From: Crotophaga sulcirostris
Taxonomy: Eukaryota > Chordata > Aves > Cuculiformes > Crotophagidae
NCBI GenBank assembly: GCA_013397455.1
Contig: VYZB01000116.1
Span: 1,576,496-1,640,495, forward strand
DNA: 64,000 bases
Reading direction: 5' to 3'
A program made the translations under genes and the position numbers. The notes under the pieces are model-generated. The model worked only from the letters and a program-made list of their open reading frames with translations. It made no database searches and was not told where the DNA came from. Below, piece after piece: positions 12,101 to 25,060 of this stretch (positions are counted from its first letter, which is position 1; every line of letters starts with the position of its first letter).

Positions 12101-15100
12101 GATGGAGCAAAAGCAGATGGTGTATCAAGGCTTCTGGGGGCTCAGATGAGCAATAGTTACTGCTTCTCAGTGGCTCTGTAGTAACTGGCTGTGAGCTTGG
12201 CCTCAGGCAGTGGCAGATCATCTGCCTTCATTTACTTGGCTGTGAAAACCAACTGTTCATTTCTGCTCTTCTTTTCCTTTTTTTTTGGAGACTCACTCCA
12301 TCTGGGTCAAGGCTAAAACACTGGAGCCCCCTACATTAAATCTTCAGGGGTGCTGATGCATAGAAAAACCCCTTTACCTGGCAACAAGAGGAGGACATCA
12401 AGTTTGAAATTGTGCTCCTCTGATTTGGCAGTGCTTACTCTGCTTTGAGGAGGTGTAAATGGTAAAGAGCATGACTAGAGGGAACAAAGGCCAGAGGATA
12501 TCATCCTCTACTAAGTAACAGTTATTTATTGGTCTCTGGAGTAGTTGTTTCAGACAGGTTTTTAAATGCACTTAATTCAGACAGAAGCAATCTTGGTGAA
12601 AGGGGGGGTGGGATAGTGTAGGGAGCATTCTGGGGATAAACATCTGCCTCTTTTTGGTTAGCAACTGTATCTGTTACATTAAAACAAATACCACTATCTG
12701 ACCCAGAGAGCTTGTGGAAGGGGGCCAGAAAATAAGCTTGTTGCTACTGATGAGATAATGGATCAGAAAAAAACCAGATTGCTGCACTAAAAAAAAGTCA
12801 GTCAAAAAGCTGTTTCTCATTTCTTTTTACATTGCCCTGAAAATTAAGACAAGTGTAGTTTTTCCGCTTAGCGTTGCTTTGTAGACTTGTTGGATTTTAC
12901 ACTTGGGGAAACAGAATTATAACGTTCCTTTCCCAAATTGTTTGAGAACAGCTTCAGAAAAGAGCCTGAATGGCAAAGTTCACCCCTCTCCATGTGTGAG
13001 GATGGTTAGGGCCAGGGGTTTGATACGCTTTATATGAGAAATAGTAACCAGGTACAAAATTTGCATCAAGGCTCTTGGACAGCCAATAGGGAGTTGGATC
13101 AAGGCATTCACTTTGGCCCTGTTCTCTATAGCCAGTGTATGTCTGGATCTGTGGAAGTGATGCCATTAATGCCAACGCACAGATCCCACTGTCTGGCTGG
13201 CCGACCACATCCGCCTCCCAGCTGGGTATGATGCAATTTCCTTTGCTTCTTTATTGGGAGATTAAAGGAGCTGCCTCTTCTCCCTCTTCCTTTTAGATAA
13301 TTTATTGTTTCTGGAATTAAAAACATTTTGTATTTGAAGGTTTCCTGCAGATGGATTAGGAGAAAATGTGAACATTGCAATGACAGGCAAGTCCCTCCAG
13401 TATAGGCTACCAGTTTCCTGATCCCTCTGTTGTACAGATTGAGATTCACATGCCCTAGCTGTCCCCTCAAAGGCAGCTTTGGTGAACAGGTACTGTTTCT
13501 ACAGTAAATTTAAGAGTAAAATCTTAAATGTCTCGCTTGTAGCTGTTGGTAAGTTCAGTGGCGACATTAGGAACTGCTTCAAAATGTTCAGAATTCTCCT
13601 GCTGCTGTTTGGCCCATTGGCTAAAGTATGTGGTCTCGAAGCAGTGGGGCATCACTCCTTATCACTAAATTTTGCATCTGGAGGTTGTTCCTACCGAGAA
13701 GCTTCCTTTGCCTTTCTTGTGAGCAGCAAATGGCATCTGCTATACTCAGTCAGTAGCCTTACATAGGGTTTTACTTCAATCAGACATTGAGCTGGAGATT
13801 TGACTGGAGTCTATGGCTCCAGCCCACCTAATTCCATAAGGTCTCCCAGGGCTGCACTATCATAGCACATGCAATCCCATCCCCTGGGAGTTGACCCTGG
13901 AGCTCTGACTGTGGTTGACTCTGCTGAAGCCATTTTGTCACTGTAGCCCTGTGCCCCACGGATAAGCTCTTCTTGTGGGACTGAAAGGTGGAGTGGTGAA
14001 CTTGTTGCCCTTTGTGCTCTCTAGGGCCCAGTTTCAGCCCTAACACCCTGAGGGACTTGCCACATGCTGTAGCTGTTCTTTAGGGCAGAGTTAAGCACAG
14101 GAGTAGCATGGAGAAACACAGATGTCTGTCAGCTTTACAGCAAGTTGTAGAGACCCCTTGGTGGCACCTTTGGGTTGCTTCCTTATTTCCAGTTGTTCCA
14201 TTTTTCCCAGGTGTAGAAGACTCCCTTGAGTCTGAAACTCTGGCTTTAAGGTTTCCAAGGGCTGTTTCTTTCTGCAATATTTCTGATAGATTTTTTTTCT
14301 GTTTTTCTAAGCAAATGTCTGCATGGGGATACTCTTTCCGATTGTACCTCCTTGGCGGTGTCAGTCTTGTTGGTGATACATGACCAGCTTCCTGGGCCAC
14401 CAAGGACTGGCAACATAGGTGTGCATCTCAGACAAGGTTTTGTGAAATGAGACTCAGAACAGTGCCCTGCTGCACCACAAAGTTGTGGAGGGAAGAGTTT
14501 TGGAGACTGCAAGCTGTTTGGGTACGGCTGCAGATGGCAGCTGTATTAAATACATCCTCACAACTCACATTAAATGGGGTCTTCTGCTAATTTCAGCAGA
14601 GATTCCAAAGAGAAGTCTGTGAAGACATCTGTGAGAAATCTGTCTTGCCCAGAGCCAAGACACCGAGAAGGAGCTGACACAACCACTGTTGCTCTGCTTA
14701 TCTTGTGTGTTACCACTGAGGCCTGAGCTTCAGTCAAGAGTGTCTTCTGTTTCCATGCAGAGACTCTGTCTTGGTATACACTCCAGCTAGGAGACAGCAG
14801 TTAACAACTCTGCAAGGTGACTGAGTCTGACACCTGTCCGAGGAGGTGTCCTCCTCACGTATGACACTGGGAAGCACGTGCTGGAACTGGCTGAGCTGTG
14901 ATGCTGGAGGAAAGGACACTTTCTGGAGTCTTCTTCCCTCCTTGGCTCCTGCGAAGAAGCATGCAGGTCTAGCCACGTTACAGGTGGCTTCAGACTAAGA
15001 TTTTTCCTGACTGGTTCATTGCAGGAGGTGCAGGAGGATGGTCTTCGCAGATTTAGGTTGTTAGCAGCATGCATGAGCAATGGATTAGGACCTGAAGCCA

Positions 15101-15344
15101 TGCTTGTGCCCTCAGCCTAAAGTGCTGCATAATCTTATGGCACTTCTGTTTTGCAACTGAACTGAAGATGGTTAGTCAGAATGTATGAAAGGCATGTTTG
15201 CAGGTTTAAAGGTTTAAAGCAATGTAGTTGCTTTGCTTAATTAAGGCAGTGTGGGAGAAGGATCTTGTCATCCATGGTAGAGGGACAGCCTTTCTGCGCC
15301 CATCACAGGTATTTTCAGTACTCTATGGGTCAGTATATCCCCAC
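9148..15344. other. Unassigned non-coding DNA
   Basis: No CR1 copy and no convincing exon. An acceptor (CTGCGTTTCAG, ending at 9733) is followed by a 32-codon GA-rich open frame ending TGA at 9831-9833, without independent support. A C-rich run lies at about 11774-11786. Confidence 0.5.
10273..10285. repeat. Poly-T tract
   Basis: A run of 13 T in otherwise non-repetitive sequence. Confidence 0.9.
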
Positions 15345-15705
15345 TCCATCACAGTATCACAGCATCACAGTATCACAGTATTACAAGGTTGGAAAGGAAC
15401 TCTGAGATCATCGAGTCCAACCTGTGACCCAACACTAACACCAACTCATCATTTAAACCATGGCACTGAGTGCCTCATCCAATCCCCTCTTAAACACCCC
15501 CAGGGTTGACGACTCCACCACCTCCCTGGGCAGCACATTCCAATGGCCAGTCACCCTTTCAGTGAAGAACTTTTTCCTAATATCAAGCCTAAACTTTCCC
15601 TGACGAAGCTTGAGTCCATGTCCTCTAGTTCTGTCACTGGTAACCTAAGAGACCAACCCCTGCCTGACTACAACCTCCTTTTAGGTAGTTGTAGAGAGCA
15701 ACTCC
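15345..15705 (-). repeat. CR1 LINE 3' region, GTGATACT class
   Basis: Antisense copy headed by about five CACAGTAT-type units, followed by AAGGTTGGAAAGGAACTCTG. It continues to the CTGTCACTGGTAACC segment and ends past TTTTAGGTAGTTGTAGAGAG. It has a small deletion (about 5 bp, near 15645) relative to the 37.6 kb copy. No protein is encoded. Confidence 0.94.
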
Positions 15706-16740
15706 ATGTTCTGCCTGCTATAACTGAATAATTAGCAGTTCTCCCCAGGAGAAACCCCAAATCTATCTGTATTACTGGCCAACTGATGAAGAGTTGTAAC
15801 CAATGAGCAGCTGCTAACACTGCAGAAACAGCCCTTATCCGAGGCAGCTCAGCAGCTCATAATTATCTCCTTCTGGAGAAGCTTTGTAGGGGGAGTTCCC
15901 ACCTCACTAGATATTTGCTTAACTTGAAATTTCTTAGATTGTATATCTAGGTTCAACATGCTTTTAGTTGGTATGAAGATTCACAGCTGGAATCTCCCTA
16001 TGCAGGGGCTTGCAAAGCCCTTTTCTTTGGATCTGTTGATGCTTCCCTCTATGGTAGGGCAATACCAACACATAGGATTTCACACCATAAGCTGCTGGAT
16101 GAGGTGGGAAGGTACTTGGACCATGTCACACAGAGGATTTTAGGGCTTCCTTCTGGCAGAAAGGTGGATCCATCTCTAGTGACTGTTCACAGCCCTACAA
16201 TGAACACAATCTGTATCCTTTGTAAAGATCCTTTTTAAAGCCCTTCTCAAATAAAGGGTTGCTTTATTTACCTGGATTTACAACTCCATCAGTCAAACTA
16301 TATTACTAAATTTCCCGGTAAATACATAGTTAGTCTCTGCCAAAAAAGTTTTTTCACTCATGTAGTTTAACTCTCTTGCTTGGAAGGAGAAACTAAGCAG
16401 CAAATAGACTTCCTGGCCTCAGCATGAGGTACTCTGTTTGCATAACTATGCCAGGTGTGTGATTTTCCACAAGCCTCACTGACAAAGTGTTACTGGCAAA
16501 ATGCTTATGTACAAAATGAGCCAATGTCACTTCACTTACCTTCTCCACCCGCTGGAGAAGGTCCAGTCCCCCTTTTGCCAAAAGCTTAATGGAGAGAGCT
16601 GCAGAGCTGGTGGCACGGTGATGGGTGCAGTAGAGAACAGAAGGAGTTAAATGCCAAGTTTTGCTGCAGAGCCTTTCATAGTCACAACTGGGGAAAATGG
16701 AAACAGGCTGAATAAATGGGTCTGATGATGCTGGACTGTG

Positions 16741-16806
16741 AGCAGGTTTTGAACCCCCAATCCCTCCAGCACACAAGCACTTAGCCCTCAGTCTCCTGAG
16801 TTATAC
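16741..16806 (-). repeat. tRNA-like fossil, possible SINE head
   Basis: On the minus strand, TATAACTCAGG (16795-16805, A-box-like) is followed about 40 nt later by GGTTCAAAACC (16745-16755), an exact fit to the polymerase III B-box pattern GGTTCRANNCC. The spacing suits a tRNA body of about 70 nt. Acceptor-stem pairing is poor, so this is not called a working tRNA gene. It may be a decayed tRNA pseudogene, a tRNA-derived SINE head, or chance. Confidence 0.3.
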
Positions 16807-19800
16807 AACATTACACAGCCCTTGTAACTGGGCCAATCATTTTTCTATGCAAGAGCAACTCAGATTTTCCTGTCTATTGACTGTGAAATGCATATTTCAT
16901 TTTCTTCAAGGAAGCCCATTTTTATTTGCGTTTTGAGTGAAATCAATATTCCAAAATGGCATTTCAATAAAATCAAGGTTATAAAGTAAACACGGTAATG
17001 AGAAGAAAAGCTCTGTAAATAGTTTTTCAAATGTCAGACAATTGATATATATTTTCAAATATATAACTTGATTTCACAGTGATGAAGGGAGACATAGCAG
17101 ATGAACATGAAGTACAGAAGGAAAGAGATGATGTGAAACTGCCTGTGTTTTTCTCCTTAGCTAGTGACAGCCTGCAGGTGCGTATGGGACTGCCCTGGGT
17201 TGAAGAGGAAGGACAGGTATTGTTCTCATGCATGGAAAAAGACAACTTCACGCTATATTTAGAGCCTCTAGTGTTGCATCAAATCAGGTTCTGGATTTTT
17301 TTTGCCTCAACAGCGGGATGTGTAAGGGTTAAAGAAGGAAGAGGGCATTAGCGAAGGGTCGTTGCATGAATCAGTATTGCACTGATACCCAAGGTGATGG
17401 TACTGAAGTTGCCATCCCTCCTATGTCTGTGCAGATCCCCCAGCTTTACCTAACCTTCTGCATGCAACACAAAGGACTCCCTCTTGCTTTTCCCAGGAAC
17501 TTGCGGTGTGTTTCTGCCCCGCTGAGCAGTGGCCACGTGCCAAACAGCAGCGGCTGCATTTTTACGCTCTTGTATTGGAACAGGACTTGCATAGTTTGAA
17601 TCACCACTTGTGCTCACCCACAGCAGAAATGCTTGTGATTAGAATTTGTGAGATCATCCCCGTAGCTTGCAAAAAAGGTTTGGCACCTTTTGGGGAGAAA
17701 AACAACTGGAAGACTGACAAAATTATATGTCCCCAGCTATGAAAATTGACACAAAGGAGACAAGTGCCACAGTACCTTGAGATGACCGTGAGGTGGTGGA
17801 GAAATAGCAAACAATGCTACATGTTTTTTTGTATTTTCTTAATTGCAATATCGCTCCCTAAAATGTCATCCTGATTTCCCAAGGGACTGTGAGAGTCAAA
17901 GTGGGTTGGTTAGCAGGGTTAGAGGGGTAAATGGACCTAACTCACCTATGAATCAAGCTTTCTAAATTAATTGCTATTATTTTAATGAGAAAGGAAGTTT
18001 GGGAACACTTAAACATGAAATGAGAGAAGCTTACGAGAAAGTAATTGAAGTAATAATCCATTTGAGGGGAGAATTGAGATATGATTTCAAATTGATAAAA
18101 AAAGAGACAAGATATGAAGGCTGAGATTTAATACAACCAGCATCTTCTATTTTTGAGAGCAGGGATGTGCTGTTTGGCGGATGAAGAGCGTTGCTTTGGG
18201 TCCAAAGGGGGAGTGTTGTATCTATCTGAAATGCCTGGTTGCTGATGAGCAATAACAGCCTAGAGTTCTCCATCCTGGTTCACTTTTCAGGCTTGTCACC
18301 ACCTGCACATGCATTTTTGGGAGTGGGAAGTTTTCCATCCATCGGTGAGTGATGTGGAGGCTTGATGTGTGTTTGCGACATCTGTGGCATCCAACAACGG
18401 GCTGAGCTTTGCTGAGCTGCCATTTGCCATCTCACCGATTTTATCTGGGTGCTCTGGACTTCTGAATAATGGTTATTTTTTTAAATTGGGGAAGCTGCTG
18501 TTGGTGTCACCCTAAAGGTAGACTTGAGTATTTTCTTTGCTAGGGAAAGAAGATGTGATGCTGCCACACTTTGCTGCCAGGAGTCTAAGGTAAGACTCAG
18601 ACCTCCCAGACTCTCCTGTTGTTTTGTCTTAATCCAGGAAATCAGACTGGCATCTTACTTATTCCTGCTGGTTAGAGAGACTCAGAGCTTGCATTAGGTG
18701 CTGGATTTTGATCTTAGCAAATAAAAGGAAAAGAAAAATCACACACAGTCTGGCAGGGGGATTGAATATTTGTGCAATATGAAAAGTCCTCTCAGGTGTG
18801 GCTTGTTCTGCATGGTTTGTGTAAAGTTCTGCAAAGCCTTGTCAGTGCTAGGGTTTCCTGTTGCTCATAGCATTCTTTTTGTATTACTTTTCTGTCTTTG
18901 TAAAATTTGATCTCTGCTTTAAATTACGTCTCCGGTAAAGTGTGCTCTCTGATTATTGCAATGTGCCTCGCTGAATAGGGATCACTCCCTTCCTCAGTCT
19001 CCATTCGCTTCACCTTGGCTTATAACTTTACTTTCTGAGGAAAGGAAAGGTTTGTTTTCCTTTGGGATTGCTGGAGATGATGGTCTTTGATTTCTATGTC
19101 CGTGGCCTGAAATTGTTCTTGAACGCAGCCTGTCATATTGAAATAATTTACTTTTTTCATTGTTTGAAGCTCCCCAGTATTTCTTGCCAATTCTGAACGC
19201 AGGAACGTTTATTCCTGCATTTACCAGGGCTTTCTGCCTCTGACTGGACTGGCAGGTTCACATCTGTCTTTCATAAGGAGGATTTTGCGGAAAAGAACTC
19301 CCTGGAAAGGGATTAAGACTTTTTGTTATTGTTGTTATTGTTCTTGTTGGTCCAGAGTTTGTTGTTGCTGAGGGGATGATGAATACCGTGCACGAGACAC
19401 GCTGCGATGAATGCATGTCCCATCCCTTTGAGGGGATGGATGTAATTTTCTCTTTGCCTGTCATCACATAGATTTCAATTTCTGTTAATGAAAAGCCAGC
19501 AAGTGCTCAGAGTGAAACAACTTGTGCAGTACTGAGACACTCTGAGGTTGTGGCAAGGGGCTGCTTGATAATTGTAAGACAGTGTCCAACATGGATAAAG
19601 CAGGACTTCGAGATGCTGCATATTAGTATTTTACCGACTTAAGTCTATTTGTGTACTAATTACCTATGGATAAGACACATCTATTCAATACATGTTTTCT
19701 GGAGTTAGATAACACAAGAAAATTAACTGCTGTCTGCTTGGGGATAGGTCTTGGAGGTGAGTGTGTGGTTAACAAAGCAAGCCTGGGGTAGAGCAGATTT

Positions 19801-20788
19801 CCCCAGGTGAGAAACTGACCTGCTCTTGGCCGCTGGCTTTCATTTTGACTTGTATTCCCAAGAAGGCCCCAGTTCAGGGGGCACCCCACGATGACCCCAT
19901 GCTCATCTTGGGGCTTTTGGGGGCTTTTTGGGGCTACTTACTCTCTTTCAGAGGTGCTCAAGCACACAAAAGCAGAAAGGATCTGAAACTCCCTCCCCCT
20001 CCTATCTGTGTGGCCAGGTGAGGAAGTCAGGAACGTAATTTCATGCACCATAAATACTAATAATTCCAGGTACTTATGATTCGAGCATGCAGGTTAATGT
20101 GGTGTGAGCTCTCTCCCCTGGCTGGAGTCGGTGTAATCATACTTAGGACCTGTTTGTCTTGGCGGAGCTGCCTTATGAATGAGGTGACTTAGGAAAAGAC
20201 ATTCCTTCACTCATGGCAAACAGCTAAAAATATCTGAACTTCCACAGGCTGAGGGAAGAGAGCAGGAGTCTGGGTAAAGCTCAGAGCATGGACCTCCAGG
20301 GAGGCAATTTTGAACTCCTTTACAGAGTTGAACAGGGGCAGCAGACCCCCAGCACCCTGTGCATACCACATTTGTTGGACTGGACTTTACCACAGAGCAT
20401 GTCTTGGGGCTCAAAATGCTGTGCTCACATTTAGCCACTCAGAGCATGCAAGTTACAGCAGATGACCCCTGTTCTTGCTGAAAACCCTGTTTTGCTTCTC
20501 AGTGACTTACATGTTGAGTTTACGAGTGATGCAAGAACCTCTGCTCTGTAAATAGCTGTGAGAACATCTTGGACGATGATTGCTTCTTTGGGACAGAGTA
20601 CAGAGCGCTCTCGTTAACCCAAGACTGGTTGAAAATTAATACGCTTCTCTTCTACCCTTTAAAATGAAAATTAAGTAGCCTTACTCTTTGATGAGGGGAA
20701 GAAATGCTTGTAAATGCTTAAAGCTAGGACTGTTGGACTATTTGGACACACAGGGATGGTCTAGTCTGAACTGACTAAGTTGCTTTTT

Positions 20789-20806
20789 GTGTGTGTGTGT
20801 CTGTGT
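20789..20806. repeat. (GT)n microsatellite
   Basis: Six GT units followed by CTGTGT, a short dinucleotide repeat. Confidence 0.9.
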
Positions 20807-23800
20807 TTAAGAGAAGATTTTCAAAATAAAACAAAAAGAAGCACCATTTCACAACCCGAAGAAAGCTAATGAAGTGATGCAGTTATGCTTCCCCCTCAAG
20901 ATCTGGCCCCGTGCCTTCCCAGGCAAAGAAAAGGGCTTGCTCAGGTAGTGTTTATTATGCAGTGAGAGTTCCTGTTGCTGCTTTTTCTGTGCAGCTGGAA
21001 CCACAACCCTGTGTGTTTTTATGTGTGCATGCATGCACTTACTTAGAGGCACTTCATAAATCACATTTGAAAAGGGCATTTTTAATTTATTTTTTTTTTG
21101 TTTGGAATTTGGCAATAAACAAGTCAACTAAGAGAAAAACGTGAGGTGGTTCAGTCAGCAGCTCTGAGGGTACGGGGGCTCCAGAGATCAACATATTAAT
21201 AAGTGTGCAGGAGCTGGAATGGGTGTATGGGCTACTTTTTTGGCAAGGGTGAAGTTGCCTGATTACTAAGAAAGATTCTTTATTATTTATGGCACCCATC
21301 TGAGGCTTCTGTATCTCTGCAGATGTGCCCTAAAGCAGGGAAGTGAAGCACAGGCAGCACAGCCAGGCTGCTTAAGTTTTATTAGAAAGTGCTGCTTTAG
21401 TTGTGAGAACAGCTTTTTATGGCCAGCCAGCTCGGTCTGTCCTTGTTTTGTTTCCAGGAATACAAGGGGCTGGGGAGAACAAGAAGCAGGGAAATGCAAC
21501 TTTGATTGGAACTCTGGGGGACCATGAAAGAGAGCAGAAGGGAAAGCAAGAAACCCATAAAACTGCTGTAGTGGGGGTCAGCAAAAGAATGACACAGTCC
21601 TGAGTGTGATGGGGCAGCAGGAGCTGTAGCTCCTCTTTTCTCAGCGTGCCTTTTGACTCTTGCTATGAAGTTTGCAACCTTCACTGCAGAGGCTGGATTG
21701 AGATTTGATTCTTTTTGAAGTCCAAGGGAACGTGGATGTGTTCTTACTCATTTCCTCTTGCAGTACCTACAGTGGAAATGCTTACCTGTCCATTAGAGTG
21801 ACTTACGAGTTCCATTCCCTGTGACTCAAAAGCTTTGTGTTGGTCTTTGGAACCCCTCAGGGTGCTGGGAGATGCTTTTATCCTGCCTGCATGGAGAACT
21901 GAGGCCAGGAGGGATGTAAAGTATTGCCTGCATGAGCACTTTGGTGCTTGTGTGCATCAGCCAGGAACCATGACCAAATACCAGTTCTCCCATTCCCAAC
22001 TTCAAGACTGCAGGAGCCAAATGCTGTACTGCCAGCAATTTTTCTGCCTCCATGAGTAGGACCCACTTGGGGCACCCAGTAGGCTTTTGCCTTGTGTGGC
22101 TGGTGACTGAAGCAACAAAATGGTTGTGTTTTTTTTCCCTGGACAGCTGGTCTGGCCCGGCTTTTGTCACCATCGCTCCTGAGACAAGAGTGGTAATGTG
22201 GACCGTCAGGGCTGCTGTGAGAGAAGCAGCCCTTCCATTCCTAGGTTGCAAGACTCAAATCCATCCATAGGGTGATGAAGCTTCAGGTCACAGCAAGGCT
22301 CTGCCCTGTGGCTTTTGCGCTCAGGGCTGTGCAGTTGCTGAACTTCTCGGGGAGGAGAAGGCAACTCCTTCAGTGATGTTCTCTGGCTTCTTCAGGATGT
22401 GGAAATTATTAACTCCTCCTGAGACTGAGCTGGGGTTTGGACATGCATCTTCTTTTTTTTCCCTGAGCTCCACTGACAAGGTTGCAGATGTCCGTTGCGT
22501 GCACTTTTTTGACGGAGAGTGGCTGTGACTGCTGGGCTTTGCTCCAAAGCCACTGCTGTCAGTGTGGGAAGAGACCACTGCAGGAGATGGGTCCTTCAGG
22601 GGTGCTGAGCCAAGCTCATGGTGTTCCTGGGCATGCGCAGTGGATGCCACCCTTAGATGTCAAATTAAGTCTAAGTGTGAAGAAATTTAGTGAGGTGCCT
22701 GGGCAGTAAATCAGTATTTCTTTTTTTGTGTGTGTGACTCATTTTGTTAGTGTTAAGCACTTACTTTCTTCTTGAAGTGAAATTTGTGTGCCTCATTGCT
22801 GTGTCCTGAATCGTAGCTTAAGTGGTACACCCAACATGAGAAATGACTGCAAAGAAAAAGCAGGCAGAGCCCAAGCTGCTGCTCCAAGGTTTTCTTTCTT
22901 CTGTACAGCTGGGACAAGCCTTATGGCTTTTTCTTTGCTACGGCTGATGTGGTAACACCAGCAAAATCCTTCATGCCAATGGTCACAGCTCTGGTGCTCT
23001 CCTCTATCTGTTGTAGTGACTGCAGAGAAAGACTACTTTGTCTGCATCTTTGCTTTTTCCCTTTGCTTTGCCAGGATGATGCATTTATTTGGGTTAGGTG
23101 TCAAGCAGCATCCACTGCTGGAACAGCACTGCTGGCTGCCAGAATCAGGTCACTGCTGGTCACTCTCTGAATACTTGGGTATTTCAGACTTTGACACTCT
23201 GCAACACTTAGATGATGATTTACAAACTTTGCATTGTGGAAGCTCCCATCCAAATCATGCTCTACTTTATGAAACACATTCGATGGGCTTTGGGCACGTG
23301 TGGGACAAGGTGGCCTGCATCCTTCAGTAAGTGCATAGATGTGCTTCTCTGTGGAAGGGAGGGGACAGGTGACTCTTGGGTGCTTTGCCTTCCTCATGTT
23401 CAGGGGCTGGGTGGCATTTCCTACAACCTTCTGCACATGTGCACCCCCAAAATCTCCAGTAATAGTTGGAGCTTGCTTCTGGTCTTTCTTGCTTTTTTTC
23501 TGTCATGCTGTACGTTTGAAACATTTCTCTTTGCTGGTAGTGGTTGGCTGCATGGGGGAGTGTGAAGAAAATCCATTGGACTACATTTCTAGTACAGAGT
23601 TTGTAAAGACTTGAAAACCCAAATCGCCTCTTCCAGTTCTTCGCTCACTGGATCTTTGGCTTCTGTAGATGACCTGCATTGGTGATCTAAACATTCACTT
23701 TTTAATTAGATCCTGCTGGACAGATTTGAGTTTTCTATCTGATTCCCTAACTTATTTGCTTTTCTGCCGTCTTTATAAGGCTAAAAAGTGTTTCGATAAG

Positions 23801-24759
23801 AGCTCCTTGTCAACTGGCAACATGATGCCTCAATGGCTTAGTATTGACCTTATCACAACCACTTTGGAGAACAGAGATGATCAAAGATCAGTTGCCACAT
23901 CCAGGAAAGGGGATTTGATGACCAAACAAACAACTTGGGTTGAATTAATCTGGATTAAGTCTTGGAAGGCTGTGGAGATTTCAAAAAAGTGACTGGGAAA
24001 CCAAAAATCATTTGTAATAGTACTGTGCCTATGACTGCCTGGCAATTTAAAGTTGCTAACACAGGCTGGCTTTGTCAGGATCTTCTTGTGCACATGGAGA
24101 GGTAACTGCTTCACTCTTTAGTCATGCAACTGTAAACTCCTCTCAAGAGCTCATTAGTCACCAAGCAGGATGGACACTGACCACTCCTGACAGGATAGAC
24201 TTCTGGCAACGTAAGTTCATGCTTTCCTTTCCATGAGAAGTGTTTTTCTTAGTTACTAAGCAAAATTTTCCTGATGCGATTTCTTAGCCCGTTACTTTTC
24301 ATGTGTCCAAATGAGCATAGAAAACAAATGATTTATTTTTGCTGTCTAGCAACCTTTATGGTTTTGAAGCCTGTTTTCATGTCTCCTAGGTTCCTTCTCA
24401 GTCTTCTGCTGTTTATGGTGACAGTATCAGTATTGCCTAAATTACTTATTGTCCTTTTTCTTTCCTCTTTACTCTCTCCTGGAGGTGCATGTTTCAATTG
24501 CCACCAAGAACCCCAGACCAGACACTACTCTAACTGAGATCTTACTGCTGATGAGCAAAAGAAAAGGGTTTAGATCTTCTGGTCTGAGGTCCATCAGCCA
24601 CTTGACATCACTGGTTGATGTTCAGCCTTGTGGTCTGCGAGGCTGCTATGTGGAAACCTGATTTTCATCCAGTATTTGCCTAATGGATAGTTCTTGGCTG
24701 ACTTTGGTATCTTGGATTTGTCTGTATCTCCAGCCTCTCAAGACCATGTTGAATTCTCT

Positions 24760-25060
24760 TCCTCTCCCTTTATTGCAGTCCTTCCTATCTTGGTACCATC
24801 TGCAAATGTAATAAACATTATCTATATTCCAGCATCCTGGTCATCATCCAGGTACTCTGTGTCCAGGAAAATGAAAATATTTTCATTAGAACCAGATCTA
24901 GGACTGACCTTTGCAAAACCCCACTTGATTCTTTCACTGTGAAAAATTGAGAACTACACTCTAAACATTTTTCCAGCTAGTTTATCTCCTGCCCTAATAG
25001 TACACCATGTTTCTGTATTTTGATTTTGAGAAGGTCCTGAGAGACACTGTTCTTTCCAAG
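24760..25060 (-). repeat. Ancient CR1/L3-like LINE fragment, diverged
   Basis: The order of motifs resembles the antisense of old amniote CR1/L3 reverse-transcriptase sequence: TTGGTACCATCTGCAAATGT, then CATCATCCAGG, GACCTTTGCAAAACCCCACT, ATTTTTCCAGCTAGTTTATC and a diverged GAAGGTCCTGAGAGAC. Each motif is degraded and the limits are approximate. The call rests on remembered consensus order, not an alignment. Confidence 0.5.

Larger units (their letters stand above)
15706..24759. other. Unassigned DNA with possible exons
   Basis: Holds the tRNA-like fossil (16.74 kb), the GT repeat (20.79 kb) and weak exon candidates at 17161-17216 and 19952-20017, described under findings. Nothing else is recognised. 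Confidence 0.5.

Noticed and set aside
15345..15385. Short regular repeats (CACAGTAT units) that might suggest a CRISPR-like array
   Set aside because: They are the octamer tail of a CR1 LINE. There are no spacers, and the sequence is vertebrate.
21460..21603. 47-codon open frame after a strong acceptor (TTTTGTTTCCAG)
   Set aside because: Purine-rich composition, no donor, and no matching partner exon. It could be a terminal exon, but nothing independent supports it.
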